Origin: Nemania diffusa | Lineage: Eukaryota > Ascomycota > Sordariomycetes > Xylariales > Xylariaceae | NCBI GenBank assembly: GCA_038501195.1 | Contig: JBBPUQ010000005.1 | Location: forward strand, 4,154,001 to 4,218,000 | Length of the DNA stretch: 64,000 nt | Direction: 5' to 3' | Part shown: positions 20,698 through 30,713 of the stretch, piece by piece | Numbering within the stretch: position 1 is the stretch's first letter | Layout of the letters: each line of letters opens with the position of its first letter | Program-made: the position numbers and the translations under genes | Notes under the pieces: generated by a model | The model's input: the letters and a program-made list of their open reading frames with translations, nothing else | Told to the model about the DNA's origin: nothing | Databases searched by the model: none

Positions 20698-22416
20698 ATG
20701 AAATTTGGAGAGCGACTCGAACAGGCATCGGTGCCCGGCTGGAGCTTGCACAATGTCGACTACAACTCGCTCAAGCACCAGATCAAGGCGCACACCACCA
20801 AAGACCAGGCCACGACCGCCTCGGCCATCGCCATTCCCGGCCAGCAAAACTATGCTCTGAAGAGGTTCGAGGATGCCTTCTACCTCGAGCTCTGCTCCCA
20901 GCACAACCGCGTCGGCCTGTTCGTCACCAGCAAGGCCGACGAGATCTCGCGCCGCCTACGTATGCCGTCCCTTTGCCGTCTCTTTGCCTTGGTCCTTCTA
21001 TCTACCTCCACCTCTATAGCCTATTTCTCAGACAATTGACGTTTTGTTTTACCTTGTTATTCTAGGTCATCTCACGGGTCTAGTGCACCAACTGATGCTA
21101 AGATGCGCTGATGCGCGCGGCTTGTCGGCTAAACGCCAGCGACGGTTCGTCAAGTACCAGACACAGGTCGAGGAATGCGGCCAGGACATCAACGCTCTCA
21201 GTCGCTTCGTGAATGCCCAAGTCACCGCTTTTCGCAAGATTCTCAAAAAGTATAAGGTATGCAATGCGTGCGCCCACATTCCAGTCATTACCATTGCAAT
21301 GATATCATGGTATTGCTTAGCCAGCAACATAGGTTGTTGTACTGGAGTGTACACAACAACGTCACTCACTCATGCAAGCAACGGCGTATTGCAGATCCAA
21401 GCTGACATGTGACACCACCACCCACACAGAAATGGACTGGATCGACAACCCTAACCAGCCGATTCAGAGAAAACGTTGTCGATAATCCCAAAAGCTTTAC
21501 ACACTCCAACTTCACACCGCTGCAATTGCAGTACCAGGAGTTGCGCACAACCTTCGAAGCCGCCTCGCCCGTCGATACCCATCTCCCCGAACCGTCGGTC
21601 CCTACCGAATCGCGAGACCACTCGGGCCGCAGAATCCAATCCCGCCCGTGCGATTCTCGGCGCTCGTCGCACAGTATCGCCACTCTGACCCCTCCGACAT
21701 ACTGGAACGAGTACGAACACGGTAGCGAAGCTGGTGACCAGGACGACGCCTACGTCATTTATATCGACCCCAACGCCGGCGACGAATTTCCAGGTCTAGC
21801 ATATGTCAAGAGCATGTTCGGCGCCCCCGTCGACCACGTACGGCACTGGCTACAGTCGCAGAAATCCAAGGACGTTGCTGCGACGTCACCTTCCGAAACG
21901 CAATCGCTCCTCGGTTCCCACCATAGCCGCACCGCCGCGCCATCGACGGACTACTTCAGCATACGTGGGCGACCTGACCTCGAAGGGGCGACCGAAGATG
22001 AATATCTCTCTTCGGATGGCGGGGAGTCTCACCAAGTGCGTAACGTGGGATTTTTCCCCTCGTACTCTTACTCTCACTCCGCCTCGTCCGCCGACGATTT
22101 GAAATTAGGACGCTACCAAGACAAGATGATAACGCGGAGCATCGTGGTCGCCTTTCTCGTGGCCTTCGTGCTCCTCGGCATCTCTGGTTTACTCATCACC
22201 ACGGGGCGACGGCACCTGCGTCTCGAAGTCGATGCGGGCGCAACCCTCGGGTCTGTCGCAAGTCTCTTCTGCGCGTGCATGGGTCTCTGCGTTATGTTCT
22301 ATCGGAACTCCCCCGCCGGCTACCTGTATTGCATCATCGTTTGGGGCGCCTTCGTCGCGGTGTGCGCTCTCAATGGTATCCTGCTCATGGTAGTCGCGGG
22401 TAGTAGTGGGTTATGA
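20698..22416 (+). CDS. SPX-domain protein with three C-terminal transmembrane helices
   Basis: The gene has three exons: 20698-20959, 21066-21256 and 21430-22416, all GT-AG and in frame, giving 479 aa. The N-terminal 170 residues are an SPX domain, which senses inositol pyrophosphates and so phosphate status: it starts MKFGERLEQASVPGW with VDYNSLKHQIK, has the FYLELCSQHNRV helix, and ends in the basic FRKILKKYKKW helix that carries phosphate-ligand lysines. Residues about 200-380 are Ser/Pro/acidic and probably disordered. Residues 384-475 hold three hydrophobic helices: SIVVAFLVAFVLLGISGLL, then GSVASLFCACMGLCVMF, then YCIIVWGAFVAVCALNGILL. There is no EXS domain, no VTC triphosphate-tunnel domain, and the helices do not show the VTC-type DUF202 motif. 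A vacuolar or other endomembrane phosphate-homeostasis role is inference. Confidence 0.88.
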
Positions 22417-23313
22417 GAACAAGATAACGCTATCGCGCTCTTCTTTACTTTGCATCACCTTTCCTTTTTCTCTCCTCTTGGCCTCTCTTCTAAGAAGAGA
22501 GGAGGCATGGCGGTTTCGCACTAGATTATTATGACACTAAAGCTCCCTTTTTTTCTGTCTTTTCCGGCTCTATAGATCGAGATGGGACAGGTTTGCTTCG
22601 GGGCAACTGACGGTAATGAATGATGGCGTTTTGCATGAGATGATGTCTCTCGTCTTTTCTTTTGGCTCTGCTCACTATCCATATGCCTATGTTTGGCCAT
22701 GGGTCTTGCGGAGAATTTGTATATCTACCGCCTATTTACCTACATACCTGGGATATATCTAGCTCGGGGAAAGGTACCCTCATACATGCATACCTATCTA
22801 AGGTATACCATGTATGTAGCTTAGATATGTCATTTAGACCTTGGTATGTAGGAACCTGCGCTGCTTGGGAGGAGGATCTTGGAGATATGATAGCAATAGT
22901 CGGTTTTGGAATTCCGTCGTTGACGGCAGAATGGGATATAGGTATTTAACTACCTGGGGAGAAAGTTCAGGTCCTATGCATCTGTATATAGACGGGCATA
23001 GGGCATAGGACCGAGGAAGAGCGGACCAATAACTAAGTACCCTAACCCAGCCGAACATGGGTTGATGATGGGTTAGGGGAACTTCGGATTTTGAGATGAG
23101 ATGAGATTGTTCATAGTTATGAATCTCTTTGGTAGCGAAATAAACAGAAAGATTTATTCTACAAGATACTACGCGATATTCCCACCTGAATAGATCGGCT
23201 TCCCTTGTCTTCGTAGACGCGTTCGTAGACTTCGCGAACTGGGGGTTTGCGTACTTATTTACCTACATATTCCTTGCTTATTACTCTCAACTACTGCACC
23301 ACCGCCGTCCCCC
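22417..23313. other. Intergenic; no gene seen
   Basis: This contains the 3' region of the SPX gene, with a near-palindromic pair (GGCCTCTCTTCTAAGAAGAG) at 22481-22500, and several TACCTA/TAGGTA motifs at 22735-22860. The rest is without coding evidence. Confidence 0.5.
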
Positions 23314-23765
23314 TTATTCCCTATTTACCTCTGTCAACATTCCCCTAGAAGTTGGAATATAATCCAACCTACTCTTAGCTCCAAACCAATCACGTTTACA
23401 GCGTTCATTCCACCCCATCAAACCACCCACCGGCACATCCCTGCTCTCCTCGTTCGGATCTAGGAGGTAGGTCATATCATCCCGGTTAGCAGAGGTATCT
23501 CCTACGTACGACCACAGCCTCTGGAGAACTCGGGATCCCGTCCGCTCTCCCTTAGATAAACCAGCGAGCGCCGAATCAGTAGTTGGGTCGGTGACGACCA
23601 GCGAATCCTCGGTGTTGTACGTTTTTTTTCTTTTTCTTCGACTCTGTGTGGTTTTTTGCTTTTTCGTTCGTGGTTAGTTTGTTGTCTGGGCTTGAGTTTC
23701 TGGATGGTAGCTATTCTGGTATTGGTTATTACGCCGTCGTGGTGGTGGTGGTTAAGTGCCGGCAT
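23314..23765 (-). CDS. Possible small protein gene broken by an A-tract frameshift (or an intron)
   Basis: Two overlapping minus-strand frames read as one protein. From ATG 23765 there is a His-run start (MPALNHHHHDGV), then a Lys/Arg-rich segment (HERKSKKPHRVEEKEKK). At an eight-A run (plus-strand T run 23622-23629) the coding-like frame changes by -1 and continues for about 100 codons to TAA at 23314. That part includes SRVLQRLWSYVGD, DDMTYLLDPNEE, GGLMGWNERCKRDWFGAK and LDYIPTSRG. One extra A, or a -1 slip on A AAA AAA, would join them; alternatively an intron from the GT at about 23620 to the AG before GAGATACC would also keep frame. Codon use looks coding in both halves. I recognise no family, so this may be chance, a pseudogene, an error or a real frameshifted gene. 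Confidence 0.33.
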
Positions 23766-24947
23766 CAATCGGGCTGCGGTTCTGCCCCGTTGAGTCTATA
23801 TCCGTGCCTAAATAATTCGAACGCTCCATAGCACAATGCATAGACATCACTATCGCTGTATTTCTCGCGAGTGTAGGTAATGTGCTTGCTTGATGGTATA
23901 TATGTACGTGACTAATACCCTGACTTATATACCCGAAGAGTGAGTACAGTGCTTCCCGACGAAGGAACAGTGTTGTTTTACAGAGCAAGCTATCACCTTT
24001 TTGATTTTTTCTTGCTTATTTTGTCGTTCTTAATACATCCATCCCATGATAAATCCATCCTATACCTTGACCGTACCGTACCATGCCGTGCGTTATCATA
24101 TTGACTGCCCATATCCGCCCCTTTCCGCCCCCCTCCCTACTCCTCGCTCCTTCTCCAACTTGTTAAAATATGTGGGTTTCTCACTGGAATGCAAAAGTAT
24201 AAATTGTTATCGAAATTTCGATATCGGGGTATGTTCTCGTGGTATATTGATCGTGTCATGCTGTTGTCATGTGCCCTATGTCCAGTGTCGTTCCACGTAT
24301 TGTTGGTGATATATTTTTCTTTCGAGACAACCTTCTTTTGTTGTTGTTTGTATTTGTATTTCCATCTGTGTCTGTACTGACTGTAATCCACCAGCACCCT
24401 AGCCATCCCAGGGCTGATATTAGACAACTATGTGTAGATAGGCCATCGGCTCGTAGTTAGAAAGTTCCGTGTTTTGAGCGTATCAAGTTGTGTCCATGCT
24501 GGGATCTGACAGGATTGGCGGTACTATTTAAAAGAATTACAGCGCTAGAGGATCCAAGAAGTGGTTTGTATATCCTAGAATGCTTATAGGATCAATAAGA
24601 TCGAGAGAACGTTCTCAGTCTTGGAGGCATTGAAAAGTTTCTTTGAAAACAGACTGCCGCCTTCGATTTTTTTGTCTTGTTTTCTTCGTTTCTGGCACCG
24701 GTTATCCAAAACAACTAGAATTGCGCCCCCTGAATATGGCACTAGGTCGAGCTTCTGGACCAGTTCATAGTCGTACCCGCATTGGATGATGGGAACGGGG
24801 CGGAAGGTATGTGTAGACCTGTTATTCAGACCATGAATCGCACGTGGCTTCTACAGGAGATACCGAAATCACCTGTTTCGAACAACGTCATCAAGTATAA
24901 GGACTATGATTTCACTGGTCGTTTGTCCCTAAAATTACTGAGTATAA
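23766..24947. other. Intergenic; no gene seen
   Basis: Pyrimidine-rich and AT-rich stretches, with no open frame that looks like a protein. It lies upstream of the possible small gene and downstream of the transcription factor gene. Confidence 0.5.
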
Positions 24948-27507
24948 TCATAGCCCAAGCCCCGCACCCGGGGCGAAATTGAAGTATTTTTCAAGTAGTG
25001 GTTGCGGTTTACTATAAAGCCAAGAGTCAGTGAATGCTCTCAATACACAAGCAAGGCCAGAGAGGTGAGGCGTAGCGCTGAGCTCTCGGCATATATTGAA
25101 ATAGGAAGAAAGCAGCTTTAAGTATAACTTACTCCCAGTCCTGTATTCGAGTTCTCTCATCATCTTCTCTATAACCGTCATAGTCAGTGGGATTGCGCCA
25201 AATTTACAGAAAATAAAAGAACAGCCTTGGAAGAGGAATAACTAAAACATACCGGCAAAGCCCCACCGGAAGCTGAACAACCAAAGACTCTCAAACTTCT
25301 CCGTAATAGCCTTCTGGCACGCGTCGTGTTCATCCGGGAAGATCCGAGAGAGGCAGGCATAGGCGAGAATGACCCTATAACATGACGCACCGGCGGGGGC
25401 GCACAGAACGGCGGGTGATCGAGAAGGCGGTCCAAAGTCCAGGTTAATCTTGCAGGATATCTCGCTTGACATTTTGCAAGCGAACCGGAGAGCCGTCAGC
25501 GCAATAGTTAGCTCAGGATCAGACTCTATGGCCGCTGGTGTGCTATGTTCTATAATAGCTAGGAAGGGCGTGTAAAGGACGAAAAGCGCTCTATCGCGGC
25601 ACCGGTGTGTTAGCAGAACGACCGGACTGAAATGTGCAAGGGAAGCATAGATCCCAGGTCTTAATAGATGACGTCACCAGGAGTTTCTGTAGAATTGGAA
25701 ACCTACCCTATAAGCATTGCGAAGCAGTCGAGCTTCGTTTCCCACTCCAAACTTTGCGCTAAGAGATTCTTTGTCGCCATCCTGATTTCGGTGTCTAGAT
25801 CATTGAAGGCACTCATGTGGGGTTTTTCGCCCGGGTACTTCCGCCGCTCCTTGTCGATCGATAGTGCTCGATGGAAGATACTAGCTGTTTTTGCTGATAG
25901 TTGGAAAGAGCCCAACTTCTGCGACCCAACCTCCACCTCCGTTGTTAGTAGGCGGCCACTTGGGAGCGTCGGCCGGGGAGATGTTATAGTTGACGTGAGG
26001 AGCATAGCGTTGCTCGGGTTGGGAGCCATCATTTGTGACTCAATTCGTGACTCAGGGAGTAAAGTCGTCCGGCTAGGACTCTCAAAGACAAATGGCAGAT
26101 GTCTCATGGCATCGTCCTGGAGGATAAACCTAGTCAACTATTAGCAAACCTACTAAGACGTTGAAACCAGCGCTTGGTAAAGTGATTATATGCCATCGTT
26201 TAAAACATCGGCGCGGTCCAGCAAGATGCATATATAGTTATTTCAAGACAGGAATAAACTTACTGTTCCAGAATGAACAATCCCCACCATAGGCAATTTT
26301 GTTGCTCTTCTTGGAGGGTCAACGGCACGTCGTCAATGCCGCTCTCTCCTTTTTGCGTCGCAGTAATACCTAGAACCCGAGCTACTGCTGCAGTCTGGCT
26401 GAGGGTCTGATATGCAGTCTCAATTTCCCCGTGACCATATTCGTATAACGCCATCAATGCGCCGCATTGGACAAGCTCGACAGTTGGGTGGGGGCCATCT
26501 GCACAGACCATTAAGAGCAAGGCAAGTATACGCTTGACCGTCCGGTATGTCTCGTCGAACATGTGTTGCTCACCTGCATCGGTAAGGCGCATGCGGATAG
26601 TGAGATTCATCAGGACAACTAGGACAGCGAATTCTTTCGATGCCAGTTCTGGGCTTCCCGTATGACTGGACTGGCTTTTCTGAGTCGTGACCTGGTGGTC
26701 CGTGGTGCTATGGGAAAAAGGCGATAATTCCATATCTGGCGGGGAGCGAGATTCGGCTGGGTTAAGCATGCTCGGCAGTTGCCGGTGGAACAAAGTCGGG
26801 TGAACGACCCCATACCAAGGATGGATTAGATTGAAATAGAGGTCTATGGAGTGGCGGTAATCGTGTTGAGATCCTCCCGAAGTGGTGTCCAGCGTTACTA
26901 AGGATAAAATCTGCGAGACAGCAATGCCTTCAAGGGGCTCAGCACCACGGAAGAGAATATCACTCGCAAGGGAGTGTTGTAGGAAGACAACTTGAGCTCC
27001 ATTAGAGTTCGGGTTGTTGAAGTTGGGATCTTGCACGTAATGACACTTTGCATTTAACCTATTGGCGGTAGTTAGCACCGGAAATCCAGAAAAAAACTAC
27101 GAACGGGTAATTGAAAGGTAGATAGATAGAGCCATAATCCCTGAGTGCTGAAAAGTAGGTAATCCTTTTGAGGAGAGTGGCGTAAGGTAAGACACCAATC
27201 CGGGCAGAGCAGCAGAGAAACACGGCGAAAAATAAGCTTACCTCCTGCATCTGTCACAAGATGGCAGTTTCTTGTCGCATTTCCTCTTCGACGCCCTGCA
27301 CTTCTCACAAGCTCGAGAAGCCTGGGCCTCACTGGGGAATGGGGCGTCGGTCATGGCGGTATCGCCACTCGCGAGAGAACCAGACGACCGGCCATTCTGA
27401 AGCGGTCGCGGCCCAGGCGACCGACTAGGTGAGGAGACAGTGACCGATGTCGACTCGGACACGGGGGAATACCCCATGAGAACGTCGCCTGTCTGCATCT
27501 TGCTCAT
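24948..27507 (-). CDS. Zn2Cys6 fungal transcription factor
   Basis: Exons on the minus strand: 27507-27242, 27058-26264, 26129-25707, 25659-25253 and 25168-24948, all GT-AG and in frame, giving about 703 aa. The binuclear zinc cluster has Cys67, 70, 77, 84, 87 and 94 (CEKCRASKRKCDKKLPSCDRC, split here as CEKCRASKRKC and DKKLPSCDRC); the first intron cuts it just before the last Cys. After it comes the middle homology region of the fungal_trans type: SIDLYFNLIHPWYGVVHPTL, LALLLMVCADGPHPTVEL, ALYEYGHGEIETAYQTLSQ, CLWWGLFILEQ, then the FAMLIGPGIYASLAHFSPVV region. It should bind CGG-type DNA half-sites as a dimer; the target pathway is unknown. The start at 27507 could also be the Met three codons on. 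The 3' end is uncertain: a strong GTAAGT donor lies inside the last exon (after YRTG), so a further intron is possible. Confidence 0.85.
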
Positions 27508-30500
27508 ACAGTGAGTGACGCGACTTGAGCGAACGCAAGCCCCAGCTGACGATAACAACAAAGACTAGCGACTAGAGACCAGAGACCGGGAAGACCAGAC
27601 GGATAGTGGTAATCACCAGGACTCAAAGACTGCTGCTGCCGCTGCTGCTGTGTGTGTGGAGAGAGAAAGAGAGAGAGAGAGAAAGCTAGGTAATGTGAGA
27701 TCTCGTCGGCAGATGAGATGCCGTTGTTGGGTGGTAGCGATGAAGTTGAAGTCGAGTGTACAGGTTCGGCTCGTTGTGGCTGACCCAGACAGCCTTGCTT
27801 ACAGCTGCTATAAGATGCACCTCTGGCAGGCAATGTAATGTGCCCTTTTAGTAATGAGTTGTGGGTGATTGCAGGTATGTAGGTCCTCAGCCGCAGACCG
27901 ACGATCGATCCACTCTCCCGCCAGGTTTTTCTGAAACCAAAGAAAAAACTCGCGGTCCTTTTTTTTTTGAGGGTTGCTCAATTTCCTCAGGTAGCGACTG
28001 ACATGGTATGTTATTATGTGCTATGTGTGATGTTCGTGACCGAAGTGTGAAGGAAAAGAGTGGGACATGAGGCCAGATCGATAATCTATCGGAAGAGTTG
28101 CGACAAACCGGGCTCTCTATCTGTTTTAACGCAGCAGCACCTTGAGGTGTCTAGCTAGGTGTAGCCTGTAAGTCGGGTATGCGCAGGCTCTAGGTAGGTA
28201 CAGCAGGTGAGGTATAGTAGGTATAGTAGTAGGTATCTACCTGGAGATGGGATTGTGCTGAACGGAAGAGGCGGAACCACTTTTTAACCAGTAGCAGTTC
28301 AAGGCGGAAGGGCATTCCATCAAGCATTTGAAATCCGCAACATAACCGCGGAATAAGAAAGTCGACCTTTTGATCAATTCAGTCTGTGAGGACTGCGGAT
28401 TGCGGTGCCTGGTAGGCCTAGTTGGCCACGAAGGAACACCTGACGACAAACGGGTCTAGAACTTCTGCCGGGTTCGCGTGGTAGTGTACAGTAGGTAGAT
28501 AGTGTAGCGCGCTGTAGTGTGCTGTAGCGTGGTGTTGGTACTGTAGGTAGGTAAGTAGTATACCTTGGGGTGGTGTAAGTTGCCGGGCAGTGGAATGGAA
28601 AATGGAACCTACGCAATACGGTAGGTATGTAGACTGGATGAAGAATTAAGAAACTTGGGATTACTTGGACAGGAGGTATGTAGTAGACCAGATAGGCAGT
28701 GCGGGCGCATCATACGAACGAATAAATAAAAACAATATCGACCTTCTCTTTTCCCGCGATGCTCTACAGCACCCACAAGCACAGTAGGCTACTGGATCTA
28801 CCTATCATCTGTGTAGGCATGTAGGTACCCCGTCTGCGATGGGACTCGATCGTCTAAAGGGGAAAAAGAAGGACGGAGTGACGCGAACTGGGGTTGGGGC
28901 GTTGCGGCGGCCCCAGGAAAAACGACTATGAGGAATCACGAATCACGAATCACGACAGCGACCTGAGGCGCCAATCAACCGACCTGTAGCCTGCGAGCTG
29001 CCCACTATTCAGTAGCGAGTATAGCTTGTTCCCCGGGAAAACGTGACGTTCCCATAGTGCCTCCTCCTCCAGTGGCGGTCGTAAGGTTATTGCTGTGCAT
29101 TGCGCACCTAACTGGCCAGTTTGATTTACCTATCTTCCCTTTATGCCTGTGGTTGTTATTGGCTGGGTAGGTATAAGTCGTCGTCTCCACGCCGTTTACT
29201 AAGCTACCTATAACATGGCTCCAATTAATAATTACATTGACAATTCCTGTCCACGACCAGTTGTTAGCTGCATCATATGCCTCACCATGTCGCTGGCTAC
29301 TAAGTATGGTGAGATACTTCCGTGAAGGAGGAGGCTCAGGCTTAGGGAGACAGGGATGGATCAGGCCACAAGGACGAGTCGAGCGATCCATGAATCATGA
29401 GTAAATAGCGATGATCGTATGTGTGTGTAGTGTACGAAGGTCCAGTGTCCGTATGCGTACGTATATGCGTACTTAATAGTGATAATAAGCAGTCCTATGT
29501 ATGCCTAGTGTTCCTACCTACCTACTATGTAAATACATACCTGTTGTTGTGTACATACATTATGTACACTGCCCTGCCCTGCCTCCCTCTTGCAGTAGGG
29601 TCTTGATGGGGCTGATCGATCACCACACTAGACTACACTAGAGAGGCAGGTGGACCACGATCTGACGGTCCGATGCGGCCGAGGGTATATTCGCATCGAA
29701 CGTTGCTAAACCTTATTGAGACGGATATATTTGCTTCCCAGTTCTGGTATACGGTGCCTAATATAAAAAGGACCGTTGTGGAGGCCAAGGCACAAGTATG
29801 GCTCGGTTAACAAAAAAACAAGTTACTAGTAGATAGCATCTGGATAGTTGATCCCTCGACTATATATGTAGTGTCTATTGTTACGCGGAGGGGCCCGACG
29901 GCCACCTCATTAGCACTATATACCGGTCTGCAGGGGGGGTATAAGAGTGAGTGACAGGTAGGTCTCTGTATAGTATATATGTAGGTTTGACAGCAACTTC
30001 GGACAAGCTTTCTAGAAGCCTGTCGAGACATGGAGATCATATGTTGCGGCAGTACGTGGGTATGTACAGCAAAAATCACGCATCGTCAAACAGACCTAAA
30101 ACTAGACTAATGATGCGTTTCGTAAGCAAGAAAACAGAGAGGCCTCATTGGTTCGGGATATAATTCAGAGCTAATTTATCCCGCTTTGACGTAGTGTGGG
30201 AAGAAAAGACGTGGCGGTGAGTTTCCCCGAGCTACCTACCTTAAGTATCGTACATATCACGACTTCACCATCCAATAACAGCTACTCACCTTGAGACAGA
30301 GCCTATAAATTCAACCACTTATTACCCAATTTAAGCGCCGAGTGACATATTGGTCTAAGTCGGATGGGAATAGGAATAGATAGCTTGTAAGCCATGAAAG
30401 TAATGATTTATCATCTATCGTTTAGTAACGGCGTTTCCCAAGTGTCTGACGCCAGCAACGCCAACGCGCCGAACGGCCAGCAGGATGGCCAAAAGGGTAT

Positions 30501-30713
30501 CGCCATATCTAGGTACCGTAAAACAAAGTTCCATCCCATGCCATGTCATCCATCCTGGTCGCCAATGCCAGTCCTCCCATGCATGCATATCCCATCTGCA
30601 ACCATCTGCAGGGGCACGCTTTTAACTCTCAGCTATCGGTCCCCGTCTTCCTCCTAAACCTGGACCTAAACCTGAACCTAAACTTGGGCTTAAACCATGA
30701 CCCTTTTTGATAT
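27508..30713. other. Intergenic; promoter side of the transcription factor, no gene seen
   Basis: Over 3 kb without a supported gene. It starts with the compound microsatellite annotated at 27629-27686. Many GTAGGTA/TACCTAC motifs occur, especially at 28190-28240, 28480-28640 and 29510-29555. The minus frame at 29005-29391 shows no family features and is not called. Confidence 0.5.
27629..27686. repeat. Compound microsatellite (CTG, TG, GA)
   Basis: CTG-type triplets are followed by a TG run and then a GA run, about 120 bp upstream of the transcription factor start. In the gene's direction this is a TC-rich leader or promoter stretch. Confidence 0.85.

Noticed and set aside
29005..29391. 128-codon minus frame
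   Set aside because: No domain, no codon bias and no splice context; long open frames of this size are expected by chance in 3 kb of intergenic DNA.
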